A stretch of 64,000 nucleotides of DNA. It comes from Spongilla lacustris (taxonomy: Eukaryota; Porifera; Demospongiae; Spongillida; Spongillidae). This document shows, piece by piece, positions 11,775-22,254 of this stretch (its first letter is position 1; each line of letters starts with the position of its first letter). A program made the position numbers and the translations under genes. The stretch spans positions 8,882,735 to 8,946,734 of the forward strand of contig OX442420.1 in NCBI GenBank assembly GCA_949361645.1, read 5' to 3'. The notes under the pieces are model-generated. The model was not told the origin of the DNA. It was given only the letters and a program-made list of their open reading frames with translations, and ran no database searches.

Positions 11775-12071
11775 TCATATACGCATAGCTATGTCCCTGC
11801 CATCCAGCAGTTCATTCAGCACAGCTTGGATGTCATTGCCATACTTGCTTAGCAGCTTGTTGTTCAGCTCACGATCGGCAAACCCCGTGGCTATGAGCTG
11901 ATCCATAGGTGTGATGGGAGCAGGAGATAGTGGGCCAGTCCATTTTTGTCGCTGCCAGGTGGGCAATGTTTGGGGAAGGAAATGGGTCACATCTCTGTCC
12001 AGGTAGGAAACAACATGTGGGGCTACAGGGGTAGCTGGTTGGGGGCGTGTCTCAGTGGGCTCTGGAGCGAC
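11775..12071 (-). CDS. Terminal exon encoding a UBA-like domain (NBR1-like)
   Basis: The exon starts at an acceptor (ttaatag|GTCGCT) at 12071. It reads a Pro-rich segment (VAPEPTETRPQPATPVAP), VSYLDRDVTHFLPQTLP, and then MDQLIATGFADRELNNKLL followed by SKYGNDIQAVLNELLDGRD, ending at a stop at 11775. The three-helix pattern (L-x-x-x-G-F-x-D-R-x-L-N-x-x-L-L-x-K-x-x-x-D-I-x-x-V-x-x-E-L-L) is that of a ubiquitin-associated domain. It most resembles the C-terminal UBA of the autophagy receptor NBR1 (family knowledge, from memory). No PB1, ZZ or FW domain is visible in the window, so the upstream exons are unidentified. The exon could instead end the coiled-coil gene upstream on the same strand. 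Confidence 0.6.
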   Translation of the reverse strand, partial: VAPEPTETRPQPATPVAPHVVSYLDRDVTHFLPQTLPTWQRQKWTGPLSPAPITPMDQLIATGFADRELNNKLLSKYGNDIQAVLNELLDGRDIAMRI

Positions 12072-12818
12072 CTATTAATGATAGCAATGAAGAGAATGCT
12101 TCATGTACGATGTACGTTATGACACACATCATGTGTATAAGGGCCGGCACTACATGTACATGTGTACCAATCAATGCACATTAAGCAATCAATGTAGATG
12201 GCCATCAACGACTTCCATCCAACTAAACTTAATGCATTCTCTGGTCTAGCCACACCCTCATGTAATAAATTAATAGTACAAGCTATGCATAGAGAGGACT
12301 CATGTGATACAGTAAGGTGAATGGCACCATGCCAAGGACAAAATACATCAAAGTAAGCACACAGATACAAAACCGACATGACCACACTAACTAACTGTAC
12401 TAGTTCCCCTTGCAATTGTGAAACAATAAATGCTGCAAAACATGTAATAGAGCAAAGGAACCTATTAAGGAACAACCAACTTCCCTTGACTGCTGCAGGC
12501 AAACTATGCATGCTAGAGAGATAATTTAAACACCGTTGGATAGAGAATTTAACGTAGATTACACCTATACTAACCATAGGAAAGTTTTTATGAATCCTGG
12601 TACCGAAAACTCACTTTTCGGCAAACATACCTCAATGTATGGGAAAGGTACCGAATAAGGAACAACCACATCAAAGGGTTGTTATATAAACACTCAACCG
12701 CATGGGGGTTTACTTTGGGGAGGGGGCGGGTGCTACTAGCTAAAAAATGAAACGTCTATCCTCTGGTTGCCTAATTATGGCCAATAAACGACAGGCCTGT
12801 CTCCACTACGTGGGGTAG

Positions 12819-13444
12819 ATGCTCTTCCTGACCATTGTAAGCTTTATTGAGGATGGTGTGGCACAAGAGGTGAAGAGGCGGGTTGATCTCAAGGCTGCTG
12901 CAATGACAACAGAAGAAGATCTGCAGTTATGCCTAAAATTGTCAATTCAGTACCACTCCATCTATGTGGCTGCATGTGCAGTATGTCCTGAGCAGGTGCA
13001 ACATGCTGAATGGACCTCTTCTCAAAGTTCAGAAAGTACCACTGATAATTCAGATGGCGAAAGATTAGATCCACAGGACAACGCTATATCCCTACTACAA
13101 GTACTCAATTTAAGCGTTTGAAAGGTTCAGCTCAGTGCATGACTTCAGCACAATGGATCGATGAATTTAAGGCTGCTGAGGATATGAAGAGGAGAGAGAT
13201 AGCTGAGAAAGAAGAGCGACGCAGAAAAAGAAAAGCAGCTCTAGAAGAAAACGCTGCATTAGAGCGCATGAAAGCTATAATGAAATCAGGAGGTCGCAAA
13301 GGAGCACAATGCTGCACTCCTATCTTGCCAAAGGATATTTATCCAGCAACTAGTGGGTCAATCAGATTCATTGATTTGCGTATGATCCAACATTGCAAAC
13401 CCATAACTTTGATTAAATTTTTAATGAGATTTAGTGTTCCTTAA
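12819..13444 (+). pseudogene. Broken ORF with a charged tail resembling pogo-like transposase
   Basis: Two overlapping frames join near 13115. The upstream frame reads GVAQEVKRRVDLKAAAMTTEE...; the downstream frame reads LKGSAQCMTSAQWIDEFKA followed by a long charged helix (KRREIAEKEERRRKRKAAL...). Tails of the form K-R-L-x-G-x-A-x-x-x-T-S-x-x-W/F plus a K/E-rich helix are typical of the C-terminus of some pogo-like transposases (recalled, not searched). No DDE core is present nearby, so at best this is a degraded 3' end. Confidence 0.35.
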
Positions 13445-13786
13445 TAGGGGTGCGTTCCACATTCGGTCCCTTTGCTCTACCTGGTCCCAAGCTAGGAGGA
13501 CTGCCTTGGCTGCTTGAGTGCCAACTTGCTTAGCTGGTATATCATGACAATGATTCAATTCATTAGTCGCTGATGCAGCCAGCTTCAATTTGAGCAATCT
13601 CGAATTCATTTCAGCCAATGTGAACTCATTCTCTTTTAATTGTACCCTTAGTGCCTCACACTGTGTACAAGCTTGTCCACCAGATGAGCTACCACGATGA
13701 GTGGGATCAAGGCCAGCATTCTTTTCTATTTGGTGGTCCAATTGATTCTGAGTTGAGGAGAGCTCTGTGGAGCGTTTGATACAATC
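13421..13786 (-). CDS. Coiled-coil exon, probably 3' terminal
   Basis: An acceptor (tgtatag|GATTG) at 13786 opens a frame reading DCIKRSTELSSTQNQLDHQI, then GGQACTQCEALRVQLKENEF and a Leu-heptad helix (TLAEMNSRLLKLKLAASATNEL), with a stop at 13421. It lies on the same strand as, and just downstream of, the other coiled-coil exons at 14350-16029. It is therefore likely an alternative or terminal exon of that gene. No catalytic domain is visible. Confidence 0.5.
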   Translation of the reverse strand, partial: DCIKRSTELSSTQNQLDHQIEKNAGLDPTHRGSSSGGQACTQCEALRVQLKENEFTLAEMNSRLLKLKLAASATNELNHCHDIPAKQVGTQAAKAVLLAWDQVEQRDRMWNAPLLRNTKSH

Positions 13787-13969
13787 CTATACAATGGAGT
13801 TGAATGACAACCATGCAGATATAAACACCTGTGAGGTGGGCAGTGCTGCAATTATGAGTTGTAATTATGCAAGTGATTAAATGTATACATGTATATGTGA
13901 AGGCTGTGGTGTGGGGGTTTACTGTGGTGTAGGGGTTTACTGTGGTGTGGGGGATTACTATGAGGGATT

Positions 13970-14545
13970 ATGCCCACCTCAGTTGATCCATGATCCCCCA
14001 TGCCCACCTCAGGTGATCCCTGCTCCCTCATGCCCAACTCAGTTGCTCCCTGCTCCCTCATGCCCACCTCAGTTGATCCCTGCTCCCTCATGCCCACCTC
14101 AGTTGATCCCTGCTCCCTTATTCCCACCCCAGTTGATCCCTACTCTCTCATGCCCACCTCAGTTGATCCCTGCTCCCTCATGCCAACCTCAGTTGATCCC
14201 TGCTCCATCATGCCCACCTCAGTTGATCCCTGCTCCCACATGCCCACCTCAGTTGATCCCTGCTCCCTCATGCCCACCTCAGTTGATCCCTGCTCCCTCA
14301 TGCCCACCTCAGTTGATCCCTGCTCCCTTATGCCCACCCCAGTTGATCCCTACTCCCTCATGCCCACCTCAGTTGATCCCTGCTCCCTCATGCCAACCTC
14401 AGTTGATCCCTGCTCCATCATGCCCACCTCAGTTGATCCCTGCTCCCACATGCCCACCTCAGTTGATCCCTGCTCCCTCATGCCCACCTCAGTTGATCCC
14501 TGCTCCCTCATGCCCAACTCAGTTGATCCCTGCTCCCTCATCCTT
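13970..14545. repeat. 30-bp minisatellite encoding a decapeptide
   Basis: About 19 units of 30 bp (core 'cccacctcagttgatccctg' plus 'ctccctcatg') run through this block. On the minus strand each unit encodes MREQGSTEVG; the plus-strand reading (CPPQLIPAPS) is an artefact of the unit length being a multiple of three. The upstream half of the array is the 3' end of the exon at 14350-14931. C-to-T changes convert the Gln codon to TAG near 14350 and again near 14140. Confidence 0.9.
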
Positions 14546-14931
14546 CTCTTCTCATAGTAAGCCTCAACTGCCTTCCACACTGTGGCCTCACTTGGGTCAG
14601 CCAGCACACCTCTAGTGCATCCACGTTCAAGTGTACGCTTCAACCACTCCAAAGGTACATTGCGTACTGTCTTCCGAGTAAGTGTCTCGAGAAGCAATCT
14701 TTCTTTGCTCTTAATCTTTTCTTCCATCTCCTTCTTCCAAATCTGCTCCGCTATGACCATACCCTTATTTCTTGACTCAGCGATGAGACAATACTCATCC
14801 CTCCTAGCCTCTGCCTCCTTGCACTTCTGCTCAGCCTCTTGGAGCTTCTGTTTTAACTGTACATTCTCTGCTTTAACCCTTTTCAGATCATTAAATGTTT
14901 GATCACCCACAGTACTGTAGATGCTCTTTAG
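14350..14931 (-). CDS. Coiled-coil exon with conserved WKAVE block and decapeptide tail
   Basis: An acceptor (ttctgcag|CTAAAG) at 14931 opens LKSIYSTVGDQTFNDLKRVK, a coiled coil (AENVQLKQKLQEAEQKCKEA...), then a globular-looking block PLEWLKRTLERG...DPSEATVWKAVEAYYEKRR, then MREQGSTEVG repeats up to a TAG at 14350. The block PLEWLKRTLERG / SEATVWKAVEAYYEKRR is matched in the exon at 34269-34910 (SLEWFKEVLARG / SEAILWKAVEEYCVERR), which also runs into the same decapeptide. The two are therefore paralogues. The function is unknown. Kinase exon 1 lies upstream on the same strand, as kinase exon 2 does for the paralogue, so both genes may encode kinase-coiled-coil proteins. The link across the 6 kb to kinase 1 is inferred. 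Confidence 0.7.
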   Translation of the reverse strand, partial: LKSIYSTVGDQTFNDLKRVKAENVQLKQKLQEAEQKCKEAEARRDEYCLIAESRNKGMVIAEQIWKKEMEEKIKSKERLLLETLTRKTVRNVPLEWLKRTLERGCTRGVLADPSEATVWKAVEAYYEKRRMREQGSTELGMREQGSTEVGMREQGSTEVGMWEQGSTEVGMMEQGSTEVGMREQGSTEVGMRE

Positions 14932-15590
14932 CTGCAGAACATTGAAGTGAGCCACATACATGTACATACATGTAGTCTATGAACAAATTATCCTTTAATT
15001 GTCAATGACCTCATAATTTGTATGTGCATGTAGATTCATAATTCCATATTGCAGATATTACTGCTTACAATTAACTTTCATTGTCATATAAGAATATGTA
15101 ACACATTTATACACCTCATAAATTCATGGGATTTAGTCAATTCTCTTCTTTCATGCTTTTTTGTACAGGCATAAGTCAGTGAGGTATGAGATAAGAACTG
15201 AATTGAACCATGCATGCATTTTGCACATGACGTATGCTTAATGTTAAATTGACGGACCATGTATGTGTTGACAAAATTGGTAAAAATCATCTACATGTAG
15301 ACTCTATTTCAAAGCAATTTTCTAGTATTTATATCCTCCAAAAAAACATTCATTTTCTTACTGAGCCATCTAAACAGGTTGGGTATGGAGCATTTTTAAG
15401 TTTATTATAATAAATGATATTCAAAGTACAAATCGTCTACTCTAGATGCATATGCGTCTACATGTAAGATGATGATTTAAGATTAAAAACTGAAGCTTCA
15501 ATGAGTATGATGGCAACTATCAACTTGCACAGAGCAGCACCACTGCTTGACAATGTGACCCTAAATCACAAACACATGAAAATAAGGTAC

Positions 15591-16029
15591 CTGATGAGCC
15601 TGATGCTTGTATTTCATGTTATCTTGTAGACAACTTGCTAGCTGAAAGCACAGTACACATATATGACCACAGTATATGACCACAGTACGCACGCATACGA
15701 CCCAGTACACATATGACCAAGGTACACATATGACCACAGTACACATATGACCACAGTACACATATGACCACAGTACACATATGACCACAGTACACATATG
15801 ACCACAGTACACATATGACCACAGTACACATATGACCACAGTACATATGATCACAGTACACATATGACCACAGTACATATGAAAACAGTACACAAATAAC
15901 CACCGTGACCACAGTACACATATTACCACAAGATATAACAGTCAGGCACAGTACCTGCTTTTGTGCCATACTCAGCTGGCTACTGCATTCTTCCACCTTC
16001 ATTTTTGATGCCTGAAGCTCTTTGTATAG
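15591..16029 (-). CDS. Two small coiled-coil exons
   Basis: Exon 15955-16029 (75 bp; acceptor tgactcag|CTATAC, donor CAG|GTACTG) encodes LYKELQASKMKVEECSSQLS followed by MAQKQ. Exon 15591-15641 (51 bp; acceptor gctttcag|CTAGCA, donor CAG|GTACCT) encodes LASCLQDNMKYKHQAHQ. Both keep phase 0 and lead into the phase-0 acceptor at 14931, which supports one transcript. A 17-bp tandem array fills the intron between them. No enzyme motif is present. Confidence 0.6.
15655..15915. repeat. 17-bp minisatellite in an intron
   Basis: About 15 units of 'acacatatgaccacagt' occur, with minor variants at both ends. The array lies between the two coiled-coil exons. ORFs through it (CGHMCTVVICVLWSY-type) are repeat artefacts. 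Confidence 0.9.
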
Positions 16030-16550
16030 CTGAGTCAGAGTGCAATGTGTATTTACAGTGGACAAAAGGTAACAGAACGGAAAATACACATATGCAATGA
16101 TGAATCTATACAATACCCAAGAAATTAATTAATAAGTAGGTTTAATTAATTGCTATACATTTAAAATAAAATAATATATATATATATATATTTGTATAAT
16201 ACCCGGATACCTGAATCAGAATAAAATCCAAACATAATTCAAAGGAGTGGAGAGGGTTGTGCCATAACATGAGATATTACATCTAGTGACTGTAGGCAAC
16301 ATTCTGTGAGCTACTGCCAGAATTCATATAACAATCACATTGCAGCATTAACATGTAGGGAGGTTACCTTTGAGACGAACATGGTTCTGATGACACTCCC
16401 TCTTGTGGGTACTATTACTTGGCTTATAATTACATTTTCGTGGAATGTTGTCTATAGTCTCATATAATATCTTATTTATTATGTCATGGCCACCATTGTT
16501 TGTGGCCATTGAAATTCTGGACTCCTCCCCCAACATAATGTAATGCCCTA

Positions 16551-16860
16551 ACAACACCTTGGCAACCCTGACTCCATTTTACACTTGAGCTATAAGTGAA
16601 CAATACAAGTTCAATAGACATACAACAGTAGAAGCACCATTTAAGGCCTAAATCACAAAGCTTTGGTGTTGGTCCACTTTTAGCTATAAGATTCGAAAGC
16701 GGCCTCCTTTCAAAGGATGGCTTCACTAAGGCGGGCTCTTTATTCTTCAAAAGCAATTCTTCATACCAAAACAAAAGGAGAAAACTGAAGATGACAAGTG
16801 GTACTTCTTACCTTTTTTTAATTTTTACTTATATCATCGTTTTGTTGACACTAGATTTTT
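16551..16860. repeat. Dispersed repeat, copy 2 (order B-A)
   Basis: Part B (16551-16729) is joined directly to part A (16729-16860) with no spacer, the reverse of the arrangement at 9191-9560. Identity is high, for example 'acacttgagctataagtgaa' and 'gagaaaactgaagatgacaa' in both copies. Confidence 0.85.
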
Positions 16861-17300
16861 GTGGTGTGATACACATATAAGTTTTGAAGGACTTGTACCA
16901 TGCGCTGAAACGATTCATATTCTTTATCCTAGCTAATAGTAGTGTTAAGGTATTTAGCATAGTGTCCTTTGACTTAGTTCTTTTTTCCCCTCCACGTAGC
17001 CAGCAGTGGCATAGGAAGAATGGCCATGGGGGGCTCCACAATTCTTTTATTTGAGGAGGGGGGGGGGGGGGGGGGGAGATTTCCCCACACTTCTAGTATA
17101 AATTTACTACATTAGGGAGAGGGAGGGGTACGAGTACTATGCAATTTAGGTCAGGCCACTTGTGCCTATAGAACATGCCCATTAATTTTCATCCTTTCAA
17201 TCTTTAAATACAAAGAGAAAAACTCAAATTAATTTAAGACGTTCCATCATAAAATTATCCAATTTTGGGCTGCTATAAAATAGGTGCTGACAGATAGAAG

Positions 17301-18160
17301 CATAGATATTATACGGAAAGGATTGGAAATGGGACGTTTCAACACCAATTAACAGGTTCCATCAGTGTAGTAGGAATAAAATGGCGGAATGAATGGATTG
17401 CGATGCTGTAACTGTTGTTGGTATAACTTACTTAAACAAAGAGTTGAACACATGCACTTTCCTATATCTAGACGGATAGACTATCCTATTGGACGCTGTA
17501 CATCAAGTTTTCCATTCGTTATTCTTCGTACTTGAGAGTCACAATCGTGAATCGACGGTGACCTCCCATTCACACCTGAATTCCAACGAGAAAAAAAAGG
17601 AGTATTTAGTGTGGAAGTCAGTTGTCCACACACCAGGTCGTTTATATGATCAGTACACAACCAGAAAAAGGAATAAAATGATGGGAAAATAGGCCTCAGC
17701 ACGCGCTGTACGCCCACAACCACACACATGTCCAAAAGGTTATCGGCGACTTTTTTATTAGTGTACGAAGTGCATCAGAGACAAAACACACAGAGGTCGA
17801 TTTGCCTTAGTACGATCTCCTCGATTATGCACAAGCATAGCCAATGCGACTAAGCTATCGTTACCTGTACGCCCACAAAGGTATCGCTAACGCACGGAAC
17901 GCGGGTCTAATGAAAAACTCGCGTCTGAATACATTTACAGTCAGAAACATGCATTTCTTAATATCCATACCTCTCAAGCAAGTCGCATAACACTAAAGAA
18001 AGCCTCTAACTAGACAAATATCTTTGCTTTTCGAAAAAGTTCCTTTAACCTGGTCACTAAGAAGGTGTTGATTAATACTACACTGACGGCCCGAAGCTAG
18101 GATAATGCAATGTATTGCAGCACGTGATCCGTTTCCAATCCCTTCCGTATAATATCTATG
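17301..18160. mobile_element. 860-bp TIR element with 7-bp target duplication
   Basis: Terminal inverted repeats of 32 bp (17301-17332 and 18129-18160; 'catagatattatacggaa...' with two mismatches) are flanked on both sides by the direct repeat 'atagaag' (17294-17300 and 18161-18167). If the terminal C is excluded on one side the duplication could be read as 8 bp. The interior has no transposase; the short ORF at 17489-17692 has no recognisable motif. The superfamily is uncertain. A 7-8 bp duplication is nearest to hAT. Confidence 0.85.
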
Positions 18161-18570
18161 ATAGAAGTGCAGTATACAATTAATTAAATTAGTTAGTGAA
18201 TGTGTACGTTATTAATTACTTTGTTATTTTCAGTTGTTCTTTACGATATTCGTCTGTGATAACCTTTTGTTTTTTTTTTCAATCATAACAAATGAGACAA
18301 ATGGTTCATATGCATACTGATGTTGCCTACCATCACCGGTAATAAGCATATCATGACGTAAGTACAACTACTTATGAATCGACAAATATGTATGTATAAA
18401 CTCAAGTGCCACCCTATGGGCAAAGTGGATAACTTGTTAATAAACTTTCATTGCTGCGGTGAGACGGCCAGCCACTTTCCAGTTAGGCACAACAATGGTT
18501 TTTAATTACAAGCGAAAGACGTCGATGGCCAGCTGGTCAGAGGAAAATCAGTGCATTTCAAAAGCAGCAT

Positions 18571-19470
18571 ATTGGATGTATAATTAAGCAACATGATATT
18601 GTTAAACTGTTGACACCAGCACATTTAAAAGCAGCATTAGTACAAAATGCTGTGAGTGGATTCAAGAGTCCTGGGATATGGCCTTACAACCCATCTGTCT
18701 TTGGGGATGAGGACTTTGTTCCTGCATCAATAATGGGTCACTCTGGAAATGCTACTTCACCTGCAGACCTACAAGAAACTACCATGCATGAAGCAGACCA
18801 GACATGGCAGATGTCATTACCTGAAGCAGACTCACTGAGACAGATATCTTTACCTGAGGCAGGAGGAGACCAGACATCACATGAGACAGAAAGAAGAGGT
18901 GAGGTATCATCACCTGAGGCAGACACAATAGAACCGGCATCATTGCCTGAGGCAGAGAGAAGAGGACTGGTGTCAACTTGTGAGACAAGGAGAAAAGGTC
19001 AGGTATCATCACCTGAGGCAGACACGATAGGACTGGTATCGTCATCTAAGGCAGGGAGAAGAGAATTGGTGTCGGCATGTGAGGCAGACGGGATGAACCA
19101 CACATCAGTACATGTACCAGATGCGAACTGTGAGGGGCCTAGCTGTTCTTACCACCCAGTGGACATCAGGCCTATACTTAAATTGTGGTTGCACCAGGAA
19201 GCGAAAACTGCAAGCATCGGAACTTCTGACAGGCTCACCATCGAGAAACCAGAGAAAAAGAGTCTGAATGTAACCAAATCAACCTATGCTAGGGTGAGAA
19301 AAGAATAACCAAACCCAGGCGACCAGAATGCAAGGAACAGTACTTCTGTATTGTGTGCGATGAGCTTTATGTTGACCCACCCACAGAAGATTGGATTCAG
19401 TGCAGCAAATGTTCCAACTGGAGCCATGAGTCCTGCACAATGTTGGTTTATACTATTGCAATAGGTGTCT
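18571..19470 (+). pseudogene. Pogo-like transposase 3' remnant with terminal zinc finger
   Basis: The frame before 18610 reads GCIIKQHDIVKLLTPAHLKA and continues ALVQNAVSGFKSPGIWPYNP then SVFGDEDFVPAS. This is the typical end of a pogo/Tigger DDE transposase (A-x-x-G-F-x-x-x-G-I-W-P-x-x-x-x-x-F-x-D-x-D-F). A linker of degenerate repeats (E-A-D/E-A-G spaced about every 13-14 residues) follows. After an apparent frameshift near 19308, a Cys-rich finger reads CIVCDELYVDPPTEDWIQC then SKCSNWSHESC. The DDE catalytic region and N-terminal HTH are absent upstream, so this is a truncated copy. The linker ORF (to 19308) is otherwise open. Confidence 0.75.
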
Positions 19471-19539
19471 TTGATGAAGAAACTGTCTGCTGCACATTGG
19501 CTTATACCCCATCAAATTGTACTTGTATCTCATTCTGAT

Positions 19540-22150
19540 GGCCTCATTAAAATGCATTTATAGCAACAGACTTAGCCATAATTTAATTCAAAACAAACGC
19601 CAAAACGTCGCATCGACATCACAGTTTACCCATGCAGGTAGGGCACGCCGCCTTTGTCTGACACAGCCTAGCTAGCAACGAGAACGAAGACCCCTGTAAC
19701 ATCCATTAAGCTAGCTCTCTTTGACTATAATGATTTTTGTGCATGCTTTAAGTATGTATGTATTTATTGCCATAGGCAAACAGCTCAAATAACGTGTAAC
19801 GACACGATGGTGGCTCACAGCTATAAATGGTGAGCAAAAGCCGACTATTCTCGTCATGACTCGTGAATCGAAAATTCAAAAGACAATACAACACAGCACG
19901 CAAATGAATGATGCATAATATGGAATAACATTTAAGATGCCGAGATACGTCAAAGTGCCATATTAGTTGCTTTTTGCTTTGCCCAGTCAAATCTAAAAAA
20001 GGCAAAACTGATCGTGTTGTGAAAATCAATTATAATAAATACAATGTGTTTACAAAAATTATTAACCACGTTGAAGATTAATCATTTGTCTACACAAAAA
20101 AAAAAATTGTTGACAACGTATTTATAGTAATGGTCTAACCTTAGCTTCTCCACATTGCCTGGCCTTCCCCTACTCATCTAGTGTAATCCTAGTCATGTCT
20201 TCCATTATGAGGATATTATTTTTAAGATAGAAAAGTCAATTTACTGTGTCTAGACCTTCACGGAAGGTTTAGACACAGTAAATTGACTAAAAGGACCCAG
20301 ATTAAAGCTTTGCTCCACAACTTTCATCTCATGACATGGGGGTGAGGGAGGGAGGGCATGTAGGGGAAACGGCCCCTCCCCCTTTATGCCTTTATACTAC
20401 TGAACAATTATGGCATGGGGGGAGAGGAGGACATGAACTAAATTTTAGAAAATTTCCCCTCCCCCTCCCCCCTTTATGTCTTTATGGTACACAATAATAA
20501 AAGGTGGGGGGGGGCCCTTCTCAGACAAAAGTGTGGGGCCATATCACCCATGCTTCCTACACCACTGTAATGAATATTGTTGTAGGTTGTACAACTGACA
20601 TGGCTTAGATCGTCAATAAGCATAACTAACATTATGTCAGCACAGCTTGGCAATGCACACCAGTATTCTTAAAGGTTAAAATCCAGGCTAAGTTTACAAT
20701 GAAATTGTGGAGTTATTTGCTTATTGTGGAATGGATTCAGGGATGTGTACATTGACAAATCGTGACAAAGTATTCCCTCATGGCTCATGCTTTGTCATCG
20801 ACCTCCCACAGAGATGGTTAATTAAGATGTTCTGAACATGCACAGATTTGTCAATTACAAGATTGCACCAAAAGAGACATTGGATAAAAGCTTGCCATCA
20901 TGGGGCTATTCCATAGACACTGTATACCTGTGTCCTTGGCCACTAACAATCTCACAATACACTGTATAGTGATTATGAACCGTCTCTGTATATCAGTATG
21001 TAGATCTAGTATAATAGCTATACTTGGCCAAATACAACAAACCGCACGGATTATTCATAAAATTCTCTGCCATACTCCATGATTACGTGCGCTGAACTCT
21101 ATGAAAAATTGCAGGGCATCTGTGCAATGAACCCAAAGTACACATTTTTATATTCAAAAAGAATCATTAAGTAATGGAATATTTATGACGAAAGGGAGAA
21201 TGGAACAAAGTAACTAATCTCAGTACACATTATACTTAACATGAGTGAGCAATTTGGCTTGGTAGACATACGTTTCATGAGACACATTGTCTTAGTGGTA
21301 CAACCGTGTGACGAATATATGGCTTCGTTTGTAGGTTCATTTGGTTCTGTATTGTTTAAATGCTGACTATTTAGCACATTGCAACTGAGTTGTGAAACGT
21401 CATCATCTTAGGTTAGTTATTTGGTTGCGATTACACATGTGATAAAGATGACGTGTAGCAACTATGTGAAGCTTCGCATCTTACTTTTTGCTTGCAAAGG
21501 CTAAAAGCTCCTACAATAACCTACTGAAGGCCGAAAATCTATCGTGCACTTGTGAAAACGTATTTTTTGCTTTTGAAGAGGTACGTGGAAACACATAGCA
21601 TCGCTAGGAAGCAGGGCTCAGGGCGTTTGTCCAAGGTGACTGCAGAAATTAAGGCCTTATACATGTAGTTGAGCCAAAGATTACTGATTGTTACAATTAT
21701 TAATTGTAGTAATCAATAATCCTTCGCTGAGCAGCAGATTCATATCAACGAGTCGACGAAACAACTGCGCACCAATTCCACTAGATGGCTGTTAAAGTCA
21801 CGTGGCTATAGGATAAGTGTTCTTCGCTGCAGGAGATCTCTTGGATACTCTCATACGCAATGTTAACAAAAAGTAGCACTTACAGGTACTACTTAAAGCG
21901 CGCACTATCCATGCAAAGACTAAGTCCCACCCACTAGTTAACACTTTTCAGGTGCTGATATTAGTTTCATTCGTTAAATAGTTTTGGATAGTCTTTTTAG
22001 ATCATTCTGCATCTACTGTACTTCAATTTACGGTAATATTCTAATTGTATACCTAATGTCCATTGCAAACAGCAGTGTGGTATGTGAAACTACTGAGGTT
22101 TGCTAACTGACTTGTTAAGACTATTTTTTCAGAATTAAAAAATTAAAAAA
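19540..22150. other. Non-coding stretch with a short perfect hairpin
   Basis: No supported gene. It contains the 55-bp hairpin at 20234-20288, G/C-rich low-complexity segments at 20335-20520, and a possible transposon tip ('cttcctacaccactg') at about 20560. The rest is unique AT-rich sequence, plausibly the 5' part of a large intron or an intergenic region. Confidence 0.5.
20234..20288. repeat. Short near-perfect hairpin (26-bp arms, 3-base loop)
   Basis: 'agtcaatttactgtgtctag...' is followed after a 3-base loop by its reverse complement, with a single C/T difference. It is too short for a full MITE and its loop is too small for a normal microRNA precursor. Confidence 0.85.
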
Positions 22151-22254
22151 AACTTTCAAGATGTTAGTAGCATTAGTTCAACCCGCTGTACAGGATTAAC
22201 TGAAAGGACCACCGACCTTTGCCTAGTAATTATACCACCATAATGATTGCTTAC

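Noticed and set aside
13881..14615. Plus-strand ORF of 244 codons (CPPQLIPAPS repeats)
   Set aside because: It is antisense to the coiled-coil exon, whose decapeptide reading continues from non-repeat protein sequence. The plus frame has no non-repeat coding context.
20234..20288. MicroRNA precursor
   Set aside because: The loop is only 3 bases and the arms 26 bp, too short for a usual precursor. Kept only as a hairpin of unknown role.
16998..20575. A single hAT element bounded by 'cagtggcataggaag' (about 17000) and 'cttcctacaccactg' (about 20560)
   Set aside because: The tips look like a matching inverted pair, but flanking 8-bp duplications are absent and other elements (17301-18160, the pogo remnant) lie between. 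They are more likely ends of two separate fragments.
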